The notes below the pieces were generated by a model. It had not been told where the DNA came from. It worked only from the letters and a program-made list of their open reading frames with translations, and made no database searches. Shown piece after piece: positions 23,772-36,500 of a stretch of DNA of 64,000 bases; position 1 is the first letter of the stretch; each line of letters begins with the position of its first letter. The translations under genes and the position numbers were made by a program. The DNA lies in the NCBI RefSeq assembly GCF_001039355.2, contig NW_019775695.1, positions 8,703 through 72,702 on the forward strand, given 5' to 3'. Source of the stretch: Lingula anatina. Its lineage: Eukaryota; Brachiopoda; Lingulata; Lingulida; Lingulidae.

Positions 23772-26238
23772 ACACAAGTGCAAATGGAAACTGTATTCTG
23801 AAAACATGAACTGGACATATCTTGATCTGAGATTCTGGACTTAACCCATTACAGATATTTAGATAGGAAATGTTTATCTACAGGCATATGTCCCTCTTGC
23901 TGTAACAGCTGATGTCAAGCATAGGCTCATGCTCTTTTAAAATACATCTACAAGTGATGCATTGGCTGGTATCAAGACAAAGGCGCATTTTGTACAACTG
24001 ATGAGTATGAATGATATTAATTTGATATATCCTATTTGTCTCTTCTCACATAAACTGATAAAGTACTTAGAATATGTTATTAAATATGACTGATAAGGCC
24101 TGCTCATGATTCTTGCTAAATGTTATTAGAGCAGTTTTGGGATTTTGATAGGTTTTGGATGTCCATGCATTGCTTCAATACACACAGCGATACACATTTG
24201 TATGTCATTTATTTGAAGAAAACAAAACCATTTTGCATCTTTGCTAACATTATAGAACAATGACTTCACTTTATTATTTTTACTGAACAATTCCATTTTC
24301 ATTTTAGTCATTAGTAAGTTATATGCCATCAGTACTGGAAAATTTATGAAGAATGTTTCTCTGTGGCATTGTATTGATCATATTGTAAACTTGCTTCTCA
24401 TTTTCTCCATTCTTTTATGAAGAAAAAAAGTTCATTACATATAAATTATGCAAAATATATCATATATCATAACCAGGCAATTTTTCTGGTTCTAGTTTTA
24501 GTCCTTGATTTCATTGCCAAACAAAAGTTACTCAGTTTTTGTAAGATGGAAATGTTTGCAACAGATCCATCACTTATTGTACTTTTTCAAGGTCATGGGC
24601 ATTAAATAAATTGTGAATTTTTAAAATGTTTTCTCACTGGTAGCCAACAAAAGGTGTTCGCAGTGTTATCACAAATACCTTCCTAATAGCATTTAATGCT
24701 TTTATTTTTTTTACTCCTGGGGGATTGCAGCCCATACACTTGCCAATTTTTGTGATAAAATTTTGTTTAGGGATGAAGTTACGCCCCATACCAATTGCTA
24801 TCTCACCTCAAAATAGAAAGTTGTTAAAATGACAATTAAAGCTTTCAATTGCCTATGCTTTTTCCTTGCATTCAGAATTATAAACACTGATATCTTATAT
24901 TTTCAAAGGGGGGGGGGCATTGTTTTTAATCAGCACAAAGATAGATGCATTATTGAATAATTAGATGCAGGAAAAGCCTTACTTTCAGTATCTAGGTGAT
25001 TATAAAGAGTTAAAATACCCTTAATTCAGCTTTGATATTAGATTGCTCCAGTAACACTGACACGACACACCTTAGGAACCTGATCCTTAAAAATACTTCA
25101 AATAAAGAGCATGGAATTCCACTAAAGCTTATAAACCACTTCAACTAATTTATTATACAACTGAAATGAAGTCAACATATCAAATCAATAACTAAATTTA
25201 TCTTGCAATCAGACAAAAAACTGCTTTAAAATTGAACATTCTTTAAGTACTAAATCATAAATTTACCCATTTATCTGGCCCTCAAGTTCATAAAGATCCA
25301 TTCAATGACAAAGAACTGTGTGCACATTGTATAATCATTACTCTTACTCCTATTTATGGGTGTAAAACTGTGCGTGCAATTGCATATTTAGTCAAATGGG
25401 ACAGCTGAGGGACATTTATAGCACAGAAAGAAAACCCCATTCAAATTGAATTTTTTGGGAAACGTGAAACGATGTCTTATGGCATTTCTCCAAGTTATAC
25501 TATTTCAAGCTACACATGATGGAGTTTGGTCAGGTTCTGGGGCAAAAGTTTGACTTTAACTGCATCTGTAATGTACTAATGACACAATTGTTGAATAAAA
25601 AAACCTTTATTATGCCAAATGAAAGTGTGGTTACAACCACTGAGGTCATTAAAATCTCAATCTTCCAAATCTGACAGGCTTGCATTATTTTCACTCCAAG
25701 TAGGATGTAGTTCTGACTCGTTGGCACAGCACCAAGTGCTTTCTGTGCAAAGTCAATGTTTGAATTGGGAAAAGAAAGAAGGACAAATACAATTTGATGA
25801 TGCTTTTTTCAACAGACAAGAATCTCTTGCCTCCACTTTTAACAACATCAAGCACACATTTTTCTGCCTTTTATGTCATCATTACCAGCAAAATATTTCC
25901 AACTCCCCTATATTGACATATCATTTGTACACATTTCCTCCTTCATGCTCAGCATGTTCATATACTGTCAAATATTTCTTCAATATTCTTCTTCATGTTA
26001 TCCAATGTGCTCAAACCCTGATACTGTTATGTTTATTCCTCTGGGTTCTCCAACTGCTGTTTGAATGAACAAGGACCATAGTGGATATGGTACAGCTGAT
26101 GGAGTTTTTGTGTCAAGTGTGACTTCATCCTACAGCTGGATATCCTGCTCAGCTGCTTCTTTTCAATTTCATTTTATTTCATTCAAGTCCCCCTTTACAA
26201 CAGTAAACACCATGACACACAGGTGCCACAATATTTTG
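23772..26238. other. SERF 3' UTR and intergenic DNA up to the SMN stop codon
   Basis: AT-rich. The likely SERF polyadenylation signal is at 24605-24610; a G run lies near 24908-24917. The + strand ORFs at 25619-26337 have no recognisable domain and cover the SMN 3' UTR, so I do not call them. Confidence 0.6.
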
Positions 26239-29200
26239 CTACCGCTTAACATCGCTAGAATCTTTGTGAGGCTGGTGGCCATGTTGTTGCTTCTTAGCAT
26301 CCTTCAAGCCCTAAAATTATATGCTTACATCAGATAAATATGAAATTGGCAGTTTGAATTTGCATTAAAAAATAGTTGTATTTAACGAATGTACACCTTT
26401 CTTTTTCTTTCTTTTCCCTTTTTCTGTTTACTTCCCAACCATTCAAAGAAGTGTGTTTTTTGGAGTGTTTATACTTCACCTATTCTAATTCAAACATAAA
26501 GTGTTGGAAAAAGAGCCCCCAAGAAGTAAGTTATGCATGTTTAACACAGCTGATGGACTATGTTTAATTACCTGGTAATAACCTGTATGGTAGCCACTCA
26601 TGTACCAGGACATCAACATACTGCACAATGCCTCATTGTCTCCTTCAAGGCCTTCAGGCACTGGTGGGGGAGGGGGCATAAATGGAGGTTTCTAAGTTGG
26701 AAAACAGTGCAAACTATATCAAATTGACATGCAGGCATAATATTATATTAGTAACAACTGAATTATAACTAAACTTTCTGTTTACAATGCTACTCAAACA
26801 ATGCAAATTTATGGTCTATTTTTTATTTTTGGTCAATATGTGTCAAAGCAATTGAATGCATACAAGAATACCGCATTTCTTACTATAACCAGTTCATTTA
26901 TTTTCATACTCGAAATACACTATTTTTCTTCAAAAAAATGACTAAATATATATAAATTTTTGATGATAGATTAACAACAAATATATTAATAAAAAAAATA
27001 ATAATAAAATAGAAAAGAATAATTAAGTTTACAGACTTGTGAGGATAATGGTGTTTGTGCTGGGCTCGTCCAGGGTGGAAAGACTGGCAATGACGGAAAC
27101 ACAGGCTGCAATAAAAAGAAGAATACAGTTTTTACAATTTAATTTACAGAAAAAAATAGCAAATTACTTGAAAAGGTAGGAGTATATTAGCTTTTAACAT
27201 GACAATGATTTCATCCGCAGCTACATTTTCACTTAAAATTGAATGAACAACATACAATCATTGCAGCATAAAATCTAAAGAAATGCAGCAGTGTGTCACC
27301 AAAAGAGAAGATTGGATGTTAAATCTCCAAAGGTTCTTTAGAGTATGGTGGTTTTATGCTCTCTTCATTTGGTTATATTATTTAAAGCATACTGTATCAA
27401 ATCACGTCTTGTTGTCGTTGTCTCTCCCAATGCCATCATCCCCACCACTGAACATGGCATGAGAACTTCCTTCCATTTTCAATTTCCAGAAAAAAACCAT
27501 ACCTGGCCTTCAAACTCCACAACTATGGCATTTAAGACCAGTTTTATTTGAACTGCATGCCTAGCTGTGGGGAAAAACAACAGGGGTGATACTTGCTTCC
27601 TACATTGCAATCATATAGCCTACTGAGATATAATAAAATATGTAAGTGAGAATGAACCTTAATTATTTTTTTGTTTCAAGTTAGTCGAATTATGGATGTG
27701 ATTTATAGTTGTAACTTACTGGCATTGCACTAAATGGTGGAATGACATTTGGTGACTGTGGCCATGGCCAAGTGGGAGGAGGAGCATGTGACTCTGATTG
27801 TCTGTGAGGTCTACTTCCTCTATGTGGACCTGGGGTACAGTCCATATCACTCTGAAACAGGGAAAAATATGTAACTTATGTATCAATATTCACTGTGACA
27901 ACTTAACACTGGCAGCACTGTTTAATGAGTGAGGTGATAAAGAGAAGTTAAACCAATTTTGCACCAGTGACATTTTCTAGGACATGCATTTAAAAATGAC
28001 ACAAGAGCTGAATTTTCCAAATGCCCATTTCATTTTATTCACATTAAAAATATAAAAATTAAACCCTCACCCTCTAAAATTGGTGATTCCATTCTAATAT
28101 AAAACTGATAAAAACTCACTTCTGCATTACTTCCCGACTCTCGTCTTTGATGTCTCCTGTTGGGAGCTAGTAGGTCTGCCAATTTTTGCGTCTCTTCATT
28201 GTTATAATCCAGATAGCGTACAACACAAGTACCTACTTCTTCACTCAGGGAGACAATCACAGCATCATAAATAGTATCATCTTCTGTGAAAACTGCTCTG
28301 CATTGGTCCCCTACTTTCCACTGCTGTAAAATATCAATAATATCAATAATGTATAATTATCAAATTACAACAATATTCTTTGAAATGTCTAAAATTGTAC
28401 CAAATATGATGGCATTATATAGCAAACATCTTTAGCAAACCAATACTTCTGTCTCTAATATTTAAGGATCAGTTAAAATTGGGTCATTTCAGAATTTATG
28501 ATTCAGGTGTCTTAAGTATTTTTCCACCTTGTGCCTTTTATACATCAAGTCATTTTCCAGCCAAATGCTGCACTGGGCAACATAACAGTCTCAGGCACTA
28601 GTAACAGTTTCTTTACTAATATATAAATAGGTCACCAGGGGTGTGGAATTCCACTAATATTTGAGTGAAGTAGACATAACAAACATTTAAAATACTAGTA
28701 AAGATCATATATGAGTTGGTCTTAACCAAAAGACTTGAATTTAAGACTGCATATTATTTACGATGGCACTTATTAATTATTTTTTTTTTCAAATTCAATT
28801 TTATGCTATATAAAACCATGGCAGACTACTACAGGTTTGCTGTGACACTGTTCTGCATAAAGTAGCTACATTAAAGTCAATAACAATGAATATCATCTGC
28901 ATACTTTTCTTCCTTTGTGCTTGTGTTTCTTCTTGTTCTTCTTGTGCTTCTTTTTTTGGACTAAATCTCCAGTGCTATGATCTAAACTCTGGGTACTGTC
29001 ACCATTTTTCTTTGACAGGTGGGCCTACAAAAATTAACAAACAAAAAAGTCAACAATAAATCATTGTAAAGGAAGCGTTTGTCTGGCATATGACAATCAG
29101 AACTGTTTGGTGACCGATTCAACATCTAACAAGTTTACGAGTGACAGTGTAGTGGTCAGCATTTTCAATTTTTGCAGGAGTCAGTGAATTAAATGGACAG

Positions 29201-29659
29201 AAGATAACAACTTCAAATAAGACAATTCTCCTATCAGCATGTCTTAGATAAAACATACATTGTAACCTAAATTGTACACACCTTCACCGAACTCACAGCG
29301 TGATCATATGCTTTTATAAGAGCAGTATCATCCCAAATCTCAGAAGTGTCCTATAAAGGAAAAAAGAAAGATGAACGATACTTTCATCATACAACTAAGA
29401 CACAAGCTAAAGTAAACAACCATCTAATGCCTCTCTTGCCCAAAACAACGAATAACCCATGCTACGCAAGGATAAACCATTGTCTTTTTAATTCATTGAT
29501 TCCCATATTATTAATTTTCTATTTAGTTTTTATGTTTTATGTTGTTGAGGGAGAGAGAGAGAGAGAAGGGAAGAGAGATAATCTACTTAGTATCGTTTTA
29601 ATTTTCTTAGCAGTTCCTACCTCTCCTCTCACAAACAAAGATGCTTCCGAGGACTGCAT
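26239..29659 (-). CDS. SMN1: survival motor neuron protein (SMN)
   Basis: Eight coding exons on the - strand: 29621-29659, 29282-29350, 28905-29024, 28120-28323, 27720-27851, 27037-27105, 26572-26691, 26239-26310; 274 residues (human 294). The Gemin2-binding helix is clear ([20 protein letters not shown], about 16-35), then a Lys-rich linker, the Tudor domain (from about 73: [20 protein letters not shown], then [12 protein letters not shown]) that binds symmetric dimethylarginine on Sm proteins, a Pro-rich region, and the YG-box oligomerisation motif ([16 protein letters not shown]). The last exon adds [20 protein letters not shown] builds the Gemin complex that loads Sm rings on snRNAs in cytoplasm and Cajal bodies. 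All introns inspected are GT-AG and in phase, so the gene looks intact. Confidence 0.96.
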
Positions 29660-30511
29660 GTTCGTGTAACATTTCTCAGTATCTATTTGTATGATTCAGT
29701 CTTGATAATATATTCATTAAACAAAGAAGCTTGCCACTGCAATGCCCCAGGTAGAATTAAACTAACACGCTTCCAACGTAAGTGGCACCTTTGCGCATCC
29801 ATCTGCGCAAGACATTCAGGAGAAGCCAAATAAACAATGAAATAAAGTTACAATAAAGAGCACAGTAACAAAAATTACGATTAAAAATAAAATTCCAATG
29901 CATATCTTTATTTAGCAGAGGGACTCAAAACACCTACTCATACCACACAGTGAAGGTAAAAATACTCAGATTGGGGGATATCTTGGAATCTGTAGATCTA
30001 GCCTATGCAGCCGCAATTTGATTTAGTTTTCCAGTGACGTCAAAAGCGCCAATATTATTTAATCGCACGTGTTGCCTCGGCCTTACATGCTATACGGCCT
30101 CATTTTTTGCTTAATTTAATATATGAATAAGAATGCAGGTATGTCAAATATAATAGCAAAAACTTTAAAACTTTAAAGGCGGCTTTGTATATTTTTCAGT
30201 AGTGTAACTGAGATAATTTTATGCTAAAAAGCATGGGTACTAATGTCAGTATAGTTGTTTGTACATGTGCGTGCATTCTGCCAAACTAGATATTGGCCAA
30301 GTATCATCCATGCCTCTCCTGTTATAAAACAGGCACAGTAGTTATTTGGACTACTGCTGATTAATTTTGTGTTAAATTAGATGTAAATTTATGTTTAAAA
30401 CATTTGGACTAGTTTCTTTTTTTTTGGGGGGGGGGGGGTATAATTCACAAACACAACCCTTTCATCAAGAATTAAGGTGTTTGAACCTACAATATTTATT
30501 TAATCTTATAG
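29660..30511. promoter_or_regulatory. divergent promoter region of SMN (-) and the CCCH-finger gene (+)
   Basis: About 850 bases between the SMN ATG and the first recognised exon of the + strand gene. A full CRE (TGACGTCA, 30035-30042) and an E-box (CACGTG, 30066-30071) lie close together, with a CCAAT between them near 30049. A G run is at 30425-30438. The first exon of the + strand gene is probably in here but could not be placed in frame. Confidence 0.4.
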
Positions 30512-32935
30512 TCCTCTAGTTCTGATACATCTGCCTACAACAGAGTAGCAGGTTGGCCCAAGAAAAATTTGGATGTTAGCTTCCATGGTACACCACCCAA
30601 GCCACAAAAATGCATTTTTCTCAAGTAAGCACATATACATTGATCCAGTGAGTACTCAGTTATTGTATGATATTAGACCCAAAGCCCTGTTATTCTCTTA
30701 AATGCAATTGGGATTCATTCCTCCCAAGAATGGGCGAAGAGGCTCACAAATGCAAACTTTGTATTCAGTATTACAATATAACACAAATATGCAGCATTTT
30801 TCAAACTTGTTCTTTTTAATGGCAATGTGGAGTTTGCTTCTTGATAACCTGGATCAATCTATGATATCAGATCTGTAGTTTATTTGACTTTAGGCAGATT
30901 ATATAGATATCTTAATTATCACTTGCAGTCGCAGATAACTGAATGTAAGATTTTTCTTCCCCCACATAAATTTCAGCACGCCCTCTGGCTGCAGACATGG
31001 AGAAAATTGCAAGTACTTGCATACAGTTCCACAAGCATCAGTACAGGTATGAAACTAGAAGCTCTCATGAATGAAAGTAAAAATACAAGTGTTGTCCATA
31101 TGTTGTTATGTTTATGAGCAAAAGTAATTTTGAAAGTTCTGAACATGATATTTGAAGGTATACTGATAAAAAATTAAAGTTATTTGAAATATTTCAAACT
31201 GTTCTAAATGTTCATTGTTTCATTTTAGATGACAGGATCACCAGAAGATGAAGTGAAGCTCAAGACTACACTCACTTGTGGTAAACATGTATTGCTTTGC
31301 TATCACTAAAATAATGAAACCAAGAAAAAAGATAATAAATTATATAATGTAAATTTAACGAATGTATTATTTACAGCTATTTGCATTATTTTTAAACCAT
31401 GAGATGTAATCCGTGATCTTACATGCTACAGTCAGTGTCAATTTTTCAGGCCAATAGCATTTCTGGCAACTAGGGTTAAAAATTAAGTGAGATAGTGTTA
31501 TACCTGTTGAAAGTCTAAAAATTAAGTGAGATAGTGTTATATAAAATTTTAACTTTTTACTTGCCAAGTACTTCCTTAGATGGGTAAATGTATCAGGCAA
31601 GTGCTGAACTGTACCCTTTACAAGGGCTGCAGATAAATTAGTACTAGTTACAACACATCGTCCACTTAATGTGACATACAAGACCATAATAATAATATAG
31701 AGGTGCTCTTGTATGTCACTTACAGTGGGTGACGTGTAGTTGTAACTGACTTATATCACGGCTGGCACTTACAACAATAAGATGAATGCAACGAAGCTTA
31801 TTAAAATACAGGCAAGCCCATTTGCGAAATACAAATGCAACTATGCTATTGTTCCAAGCGCCAGCCATGGTATAATGTCAATCTGTGACAATGGTAGAGG
31901 GTAGCAGATTACATGTAACAGATTGCATATGGCCTTCCTTTTGACATTCATTTGTTTGTTTAAAAAGGTCATGTAAAAGTTATTGTGATCAAGCCATTGT
32001 TTGTTTCAGTGTCAGGGTGTTTCTGTTGAAGGTGTAATAATACACATAATTTGTATTTCAGGTGAATGTCAAACAACTGTGCACTCCATCTTTGGTGCTA
32101 GTGCTTGGGAACAGTTACTGAATCATTATGTAGAGAAACTGTCAGCGAAGGAAAGAGAACATGTACGTCTGTTTGACACGTGTCCTTTGTTTGTTCACAA
32201 GGATGCTATCTGTGCAATCTGTGGGCATTTCTTTAAATGCAGTTTGGATTGTTTAGCACACATAGGAAGCAAGGCAAGGCAAGGGAAAAATTCCAAGAAA
32301 CGTGGAGAATACTTGGAATTGTTACAGAATATTGCTTATTGTTTCATAGGTAAAAGTCTTATGTTTGGTTTTAAAACTATGCGCACATAACAGTTAATAC
32401 ACATTTTATGTGAAAGTAGAGTTGTTGGTAAAAAAAATAATTGTATATATCCATTTTTTTTGCCATGTGTTGTCACCAAAACAAAATATATTGATAAAGA
32501 TTGAAACTTAATTTTTAGAAAGGGATGCAGGTGTATGTGACGAGGACACCTTGAAGAAGTCTCTCTCCAGATGTTTAGTCGGTGGAGAAAAATGGTTTGT
32601 GTGGCATATCTACTGTACTACATCTTTAATATACATTTGAACATTTTGCTATAGAGGAGTAAGTTTCTGAAACCTGCCAACTTCCATATACCTTCTTTTA
32701 CTGAGAAATTATAAAATGGTCTCTTTGTTTTCTTTGCTTTTAAATAAGTGTATGACAAATTGTGTTAATTATAGCTTCCCACACAATTCTTATAATTTCA
32801 CGTTTGCTTTTTTTAAACAGTAATGAAGTGCAATCTAGAAGAAGAGAGAGAAGACAACTTTCTTTACCTCTTTTGATGTCAAAGCTACAAGAATGTTGCA
32901 ACAATTCACTTGAAGATTGGAGAGAGGATCAATGA
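30512..32935 (+). CDS. CCCH zinc-finger protein of unknown function (5' end not found)
   Basis: Exons 30512-30624, 30977-31046, 31229-31280, 32062-32349, 32519-32594, 32821-32935, all in phase, ending at TGA 32933. Joining exons 1 and 2 creates a CCCH finger (C-x9-C-x5-C-x3-H: KCIFLKNTPSGCRHGENCKY followed by LH), which suggests RNA binding. The rest is Cys-rich (LTCGECQTTVHSIFG; AICGHFFKCSLDCLAHIG) and ends in a basic RRRERRQ stretch and a short helical tail. I do not recognise the family. The exon at 30512 begins behind an acceptor with no ATG in frame, so at least one 5' exon is missing. It diverges from SMN and may share its promoter. AATAAA near 33135. Confidence 0.7.
31645..31749. repeat. 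imperfect inverted repeat (hairpin) in intron
   Basis: Left arm 31645-31682 (AGTTACAACACATCGTCCAC...) pairs imperfectly with right arm 31708-31749 around a short AT-rich loop. A short direct repeat of about 25 bases lies just upstream (31479-31503 and 31519-31543). Probably a MITE remnant. Confidence 0.6.
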
Positions 32936-33560
32936 ACTGTTCCATTGAAACCAATGTATACAACTTTGTTTACCAACTAGTAATACCTTAGTATGAAACC
33001 TTTCAAATACAAGTTACAAGGTCAAAACATATATAATGTAATCTCAGAAATTTTACAATGGTGCTGCACTACCAAAAGATCAATTAAGGGGCAATTGTTT
33101 ATTATTAAGTATCATTTAGTGTGTGAAATGATAAAATAAATTAATATATATACTAGTAAACCAAATATGTCAAAGTTAAAAGTCAATTCAAAAGTTGAAG
33201 GCTTTTTCATGAGGCTGAAATGTATTTGTATTATTCAGTTTGATCATTAGCCTAAGATTTACTTTCATTTAAAAGCCATGTTCATGAGTACTGGTAGTTG
33301 TAATATACATCCAAAAACATTTAATTAAAAAAAGATTATATTCTTTCATATTACCTATTTAATCTCATAAAAAGATAAAAACTTAAAGTTGGTGATTCAT
33401 GAACAATTACTACCAATTACTTGATAAAATGTCTCACCAACAACAAAAAATTAACAATAACATAGATGTTTCTGAATTTAAAGACTTTAAAGAGATTATA
33501 TTTACAATTTCAATAATAGTTATAAAAAAATGAAACTAAAATCTCTCTTTAGAAGCTCAC
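32936..33560. other. convergent 3' UTR region
   Basis: Lies between the stop codons of the CCCH gene (+) and the VPS9 gene (-). AATAAA at 33135-33140 (+). No coding content seen. Confidence 0.6.
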
Positions 33561-36500
33561 TTAATTCTCTGAAGAAAGTTCCACAAACTGCTCAATGTTT
33601 CTTAAAATCATGCCCTTTGCAAAATTAATCTGCACCCGTTTTCCTCCGTAGCCAGTCTCCAGAACCAACAATTTTGATCTAGGAAGTCTAGGCATAATAT
33701 GATAAATAGATTCTTCATTTTAATTTTCAATACTTTAATTTTCTAACATGCATTTGCACACAGGGGAAGCAAAACAACATGCTGATGTTGAACTTTTACA
33801 ACAATAGCACCTTAACATAAAAGTTGTATTCTCAAGCAAATACTTCTTTGTGAGTATGCATTTATTCATTGTATGTGCCAAACATTTAACAAAGGTTAGT
33901 CATTACTGTGTCAAGATTGTTTTCCATAGGAGTTACCAAACATGTCATCCTGCAGTGCTGACAGAAATTCTCTGGAAACAATACATAAACATTACAGTAA
34001 CTGTAGCATTTACAATTAAAACAAAAATATTGTTGTAAACTATTCTGGCTATAATGTATTGACAAATAAAATATCGAAAGGCATCTTTATTATCGACAGA
34101 CGTGGAATACGGCAGCTGATTACCTCCAGTAAAATTGCTGCTTCAGTAGAAGATAAAAGAGGACTCACCCTAATTTTTCAGTTCTGTCTTGCCTTTCTGG
34201 GGAAATTGCACTAGGTGATGCCCTATATTTTGAACCTAAAATGGTAATCATAGTTGCCAGGTGTTGCAATTACAAGAAAATGGCTTTTGAGTACTTATGG
34301 CCAACTCAACAACTTGTGTAATCTTAAAATGGAAATGTTGCAACAATGTATATGTATCAGTACAGTGTCCATATCCAGATGAACATGCCAATCTTTGTAC
34401 TTTGTCCAGAAAAAAATTCTCTAGGATTAAACACAAAGGTGACTACAACTCTTTTTGTTGTGTAATGATTTACCTTTTCCATGTCTTGGCAACCCTTGGC
34501 TGCCGACACTGGCAAATTCTTTTGTAGATTCCTCCAGCATCCTAGTGATTTTTTCCAGCTGCCTGTCCATTGCTGAGGCACCAGAGGGCAGGTTGTTCTT
34601 GTCTGCAGGGCTTGCCAGTAAAAGATGTGGAAGACCAGCTGGTTTTGTAACTTGGGCCTGCAAAGCAATGAATTACTCACTTCACTCTCACACAAAGGTT
34701 GCTGTCTTCCCAAGATGATAAAACTGAAGAAAATATTATGAGCTCTGCAGTTGTTAAATGCACCCATATTTTATCACATGGAATTGAATTCAACAAGGTC
34801 ATAACAAAGTCAGATATACACAATACTTACATTTTGTTTACTTGCTTGTTTTTCTTTCTCCATTTTCTTCATTGGCTCAAACTTTGTGGTTTTTAAATAC
34901 TCCACAGCTGCTTTAAATGTGACCAAGCTGAAGCTGAAACCAAGACAACACATAATGGAGATGGAAACTTGTGGACCAATAATCGGTGCTATAATGTGTG
35001 TTTGTTTTAATATACCAGTACTCATCTCCTATGCACGTACATACAGTTGACTTGCAGAAGCAATACCAACTTTTAATGGATATGATAAATATAATATATT
35101 TAAAAATATATATACCTCAGGTCATCTTTTGTAGACATTGCCCAATTAAAGTGTTCCATGTAGTACAAGTTGCTCCATAAATGACTACTTTTACTCTCTA
35201 TTATCACAGTTACCTAGGAAAAAAGAAATTAAAAGCAAAATAAACATCAAATTTTACATTTTACCTGACATTAGGCCTTTAAAGGTAATGGTTTGGGGAA
35301 TTTCAAGTCAATACTCCAATTTTCAAAATGATTTAAACTTACTAGAAGTGGTATCAGATCATCACTGGTGAGAAAGTCTGAAAGGAAAAGAAAATGTGTG
35401 GTATATATATATAGAAAAACTCAACCTAAAATTATGGGCTAACATACGATGAAAGAGTCTGTCAGTACATCAGTATGTCAAATAAAACATATTCCCTACA
35501 TTTCTCCGTAATCCAGAAAATAAACTATGTATACTTACTGTCTCCAGACAAGCCTTGTGATCCTGCCATACAGTGTTTATTTATATCTTCTGCAATGAAG
35601 TCCTTACAGACAAAAAGAGTCAAGAAGAATGTGTTAATATTGCAGTGAAGAAAATAATCACTTTATGAAAATGTAACAGTCACTTTTGAAAACTGTTTTA
35701 ACAACAGTATAACAGATGTTAGTTTTAACTTCAATATTATTACATTCATTTTTTATTTTTACTTCATTTTATTCACAATTATTGTGACATGAATTAAACT
35801 GTGTAAAAATCATTTTCTTATATCTTTGTTCATAAGATCACCTACCAAGACAGTTTTTAAGCAAACCAGTTTTTCATGTGGTGTGCACTTCTGATTCAGG
35901 TTGGACATCTCACTGACCTAGTGCACAGAGAACTATAACTATAACTGAATGTCATTAACACCCCCCAACACCACAACACCGCTACAACTCACTTGCCTTA
36001 GAGAGAGACAGACCCAAGAAATAATAAAGTATTAATTTCAAAACTTGATCACCACTCTAAAAATGCATGATATAACATACAGGAGTATAATGTTTTGTTT
36101 AGCACAGACTATAGAGCTAGACTGCCTGTATAGTGCAAAGTACTACACCTACTGCAGATGGAAGTGGACATCTGAGATTTGCTTTCAATCCAAGCTGTTC
36201 ACCAGTAATGCCTTCTAGGCTTTGGCATTTCTTTTGTAAGTGCTCGTCTTCTTTCTTCCACTTTTGACACACCACAGGGAAAACTTTAGAGTTCAGCTCT
36301 GATAATATATAGCTGAAAAATTGGCAGTACAACCTTTGATAAACAATATTTCTGAATGTACAACATGGCCATTTAATTTTCAATATGTATGCTATATATT
36401 TGTCAGAGGAAATTACACATTTTTGAACAATGTATTTTATCAGTAATGACACTTTTCTTACCTCTCTACAGCTACCGAAAGAGCATCTTCAAACCTTTGG

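Noticed and set aside
25619-26337. + strand ORFs of 149 and 90 residues
   Set aside because: Antisense to the SMN last exon and 3' UTR, low-complexity composition, no domain.
34357-34767. 136-residue - strand ORF in another frame over the VPS9 gene
   Set aside because: Shadow of exon 17; the frame that fits flanking exons is the 34474-34657 reading.
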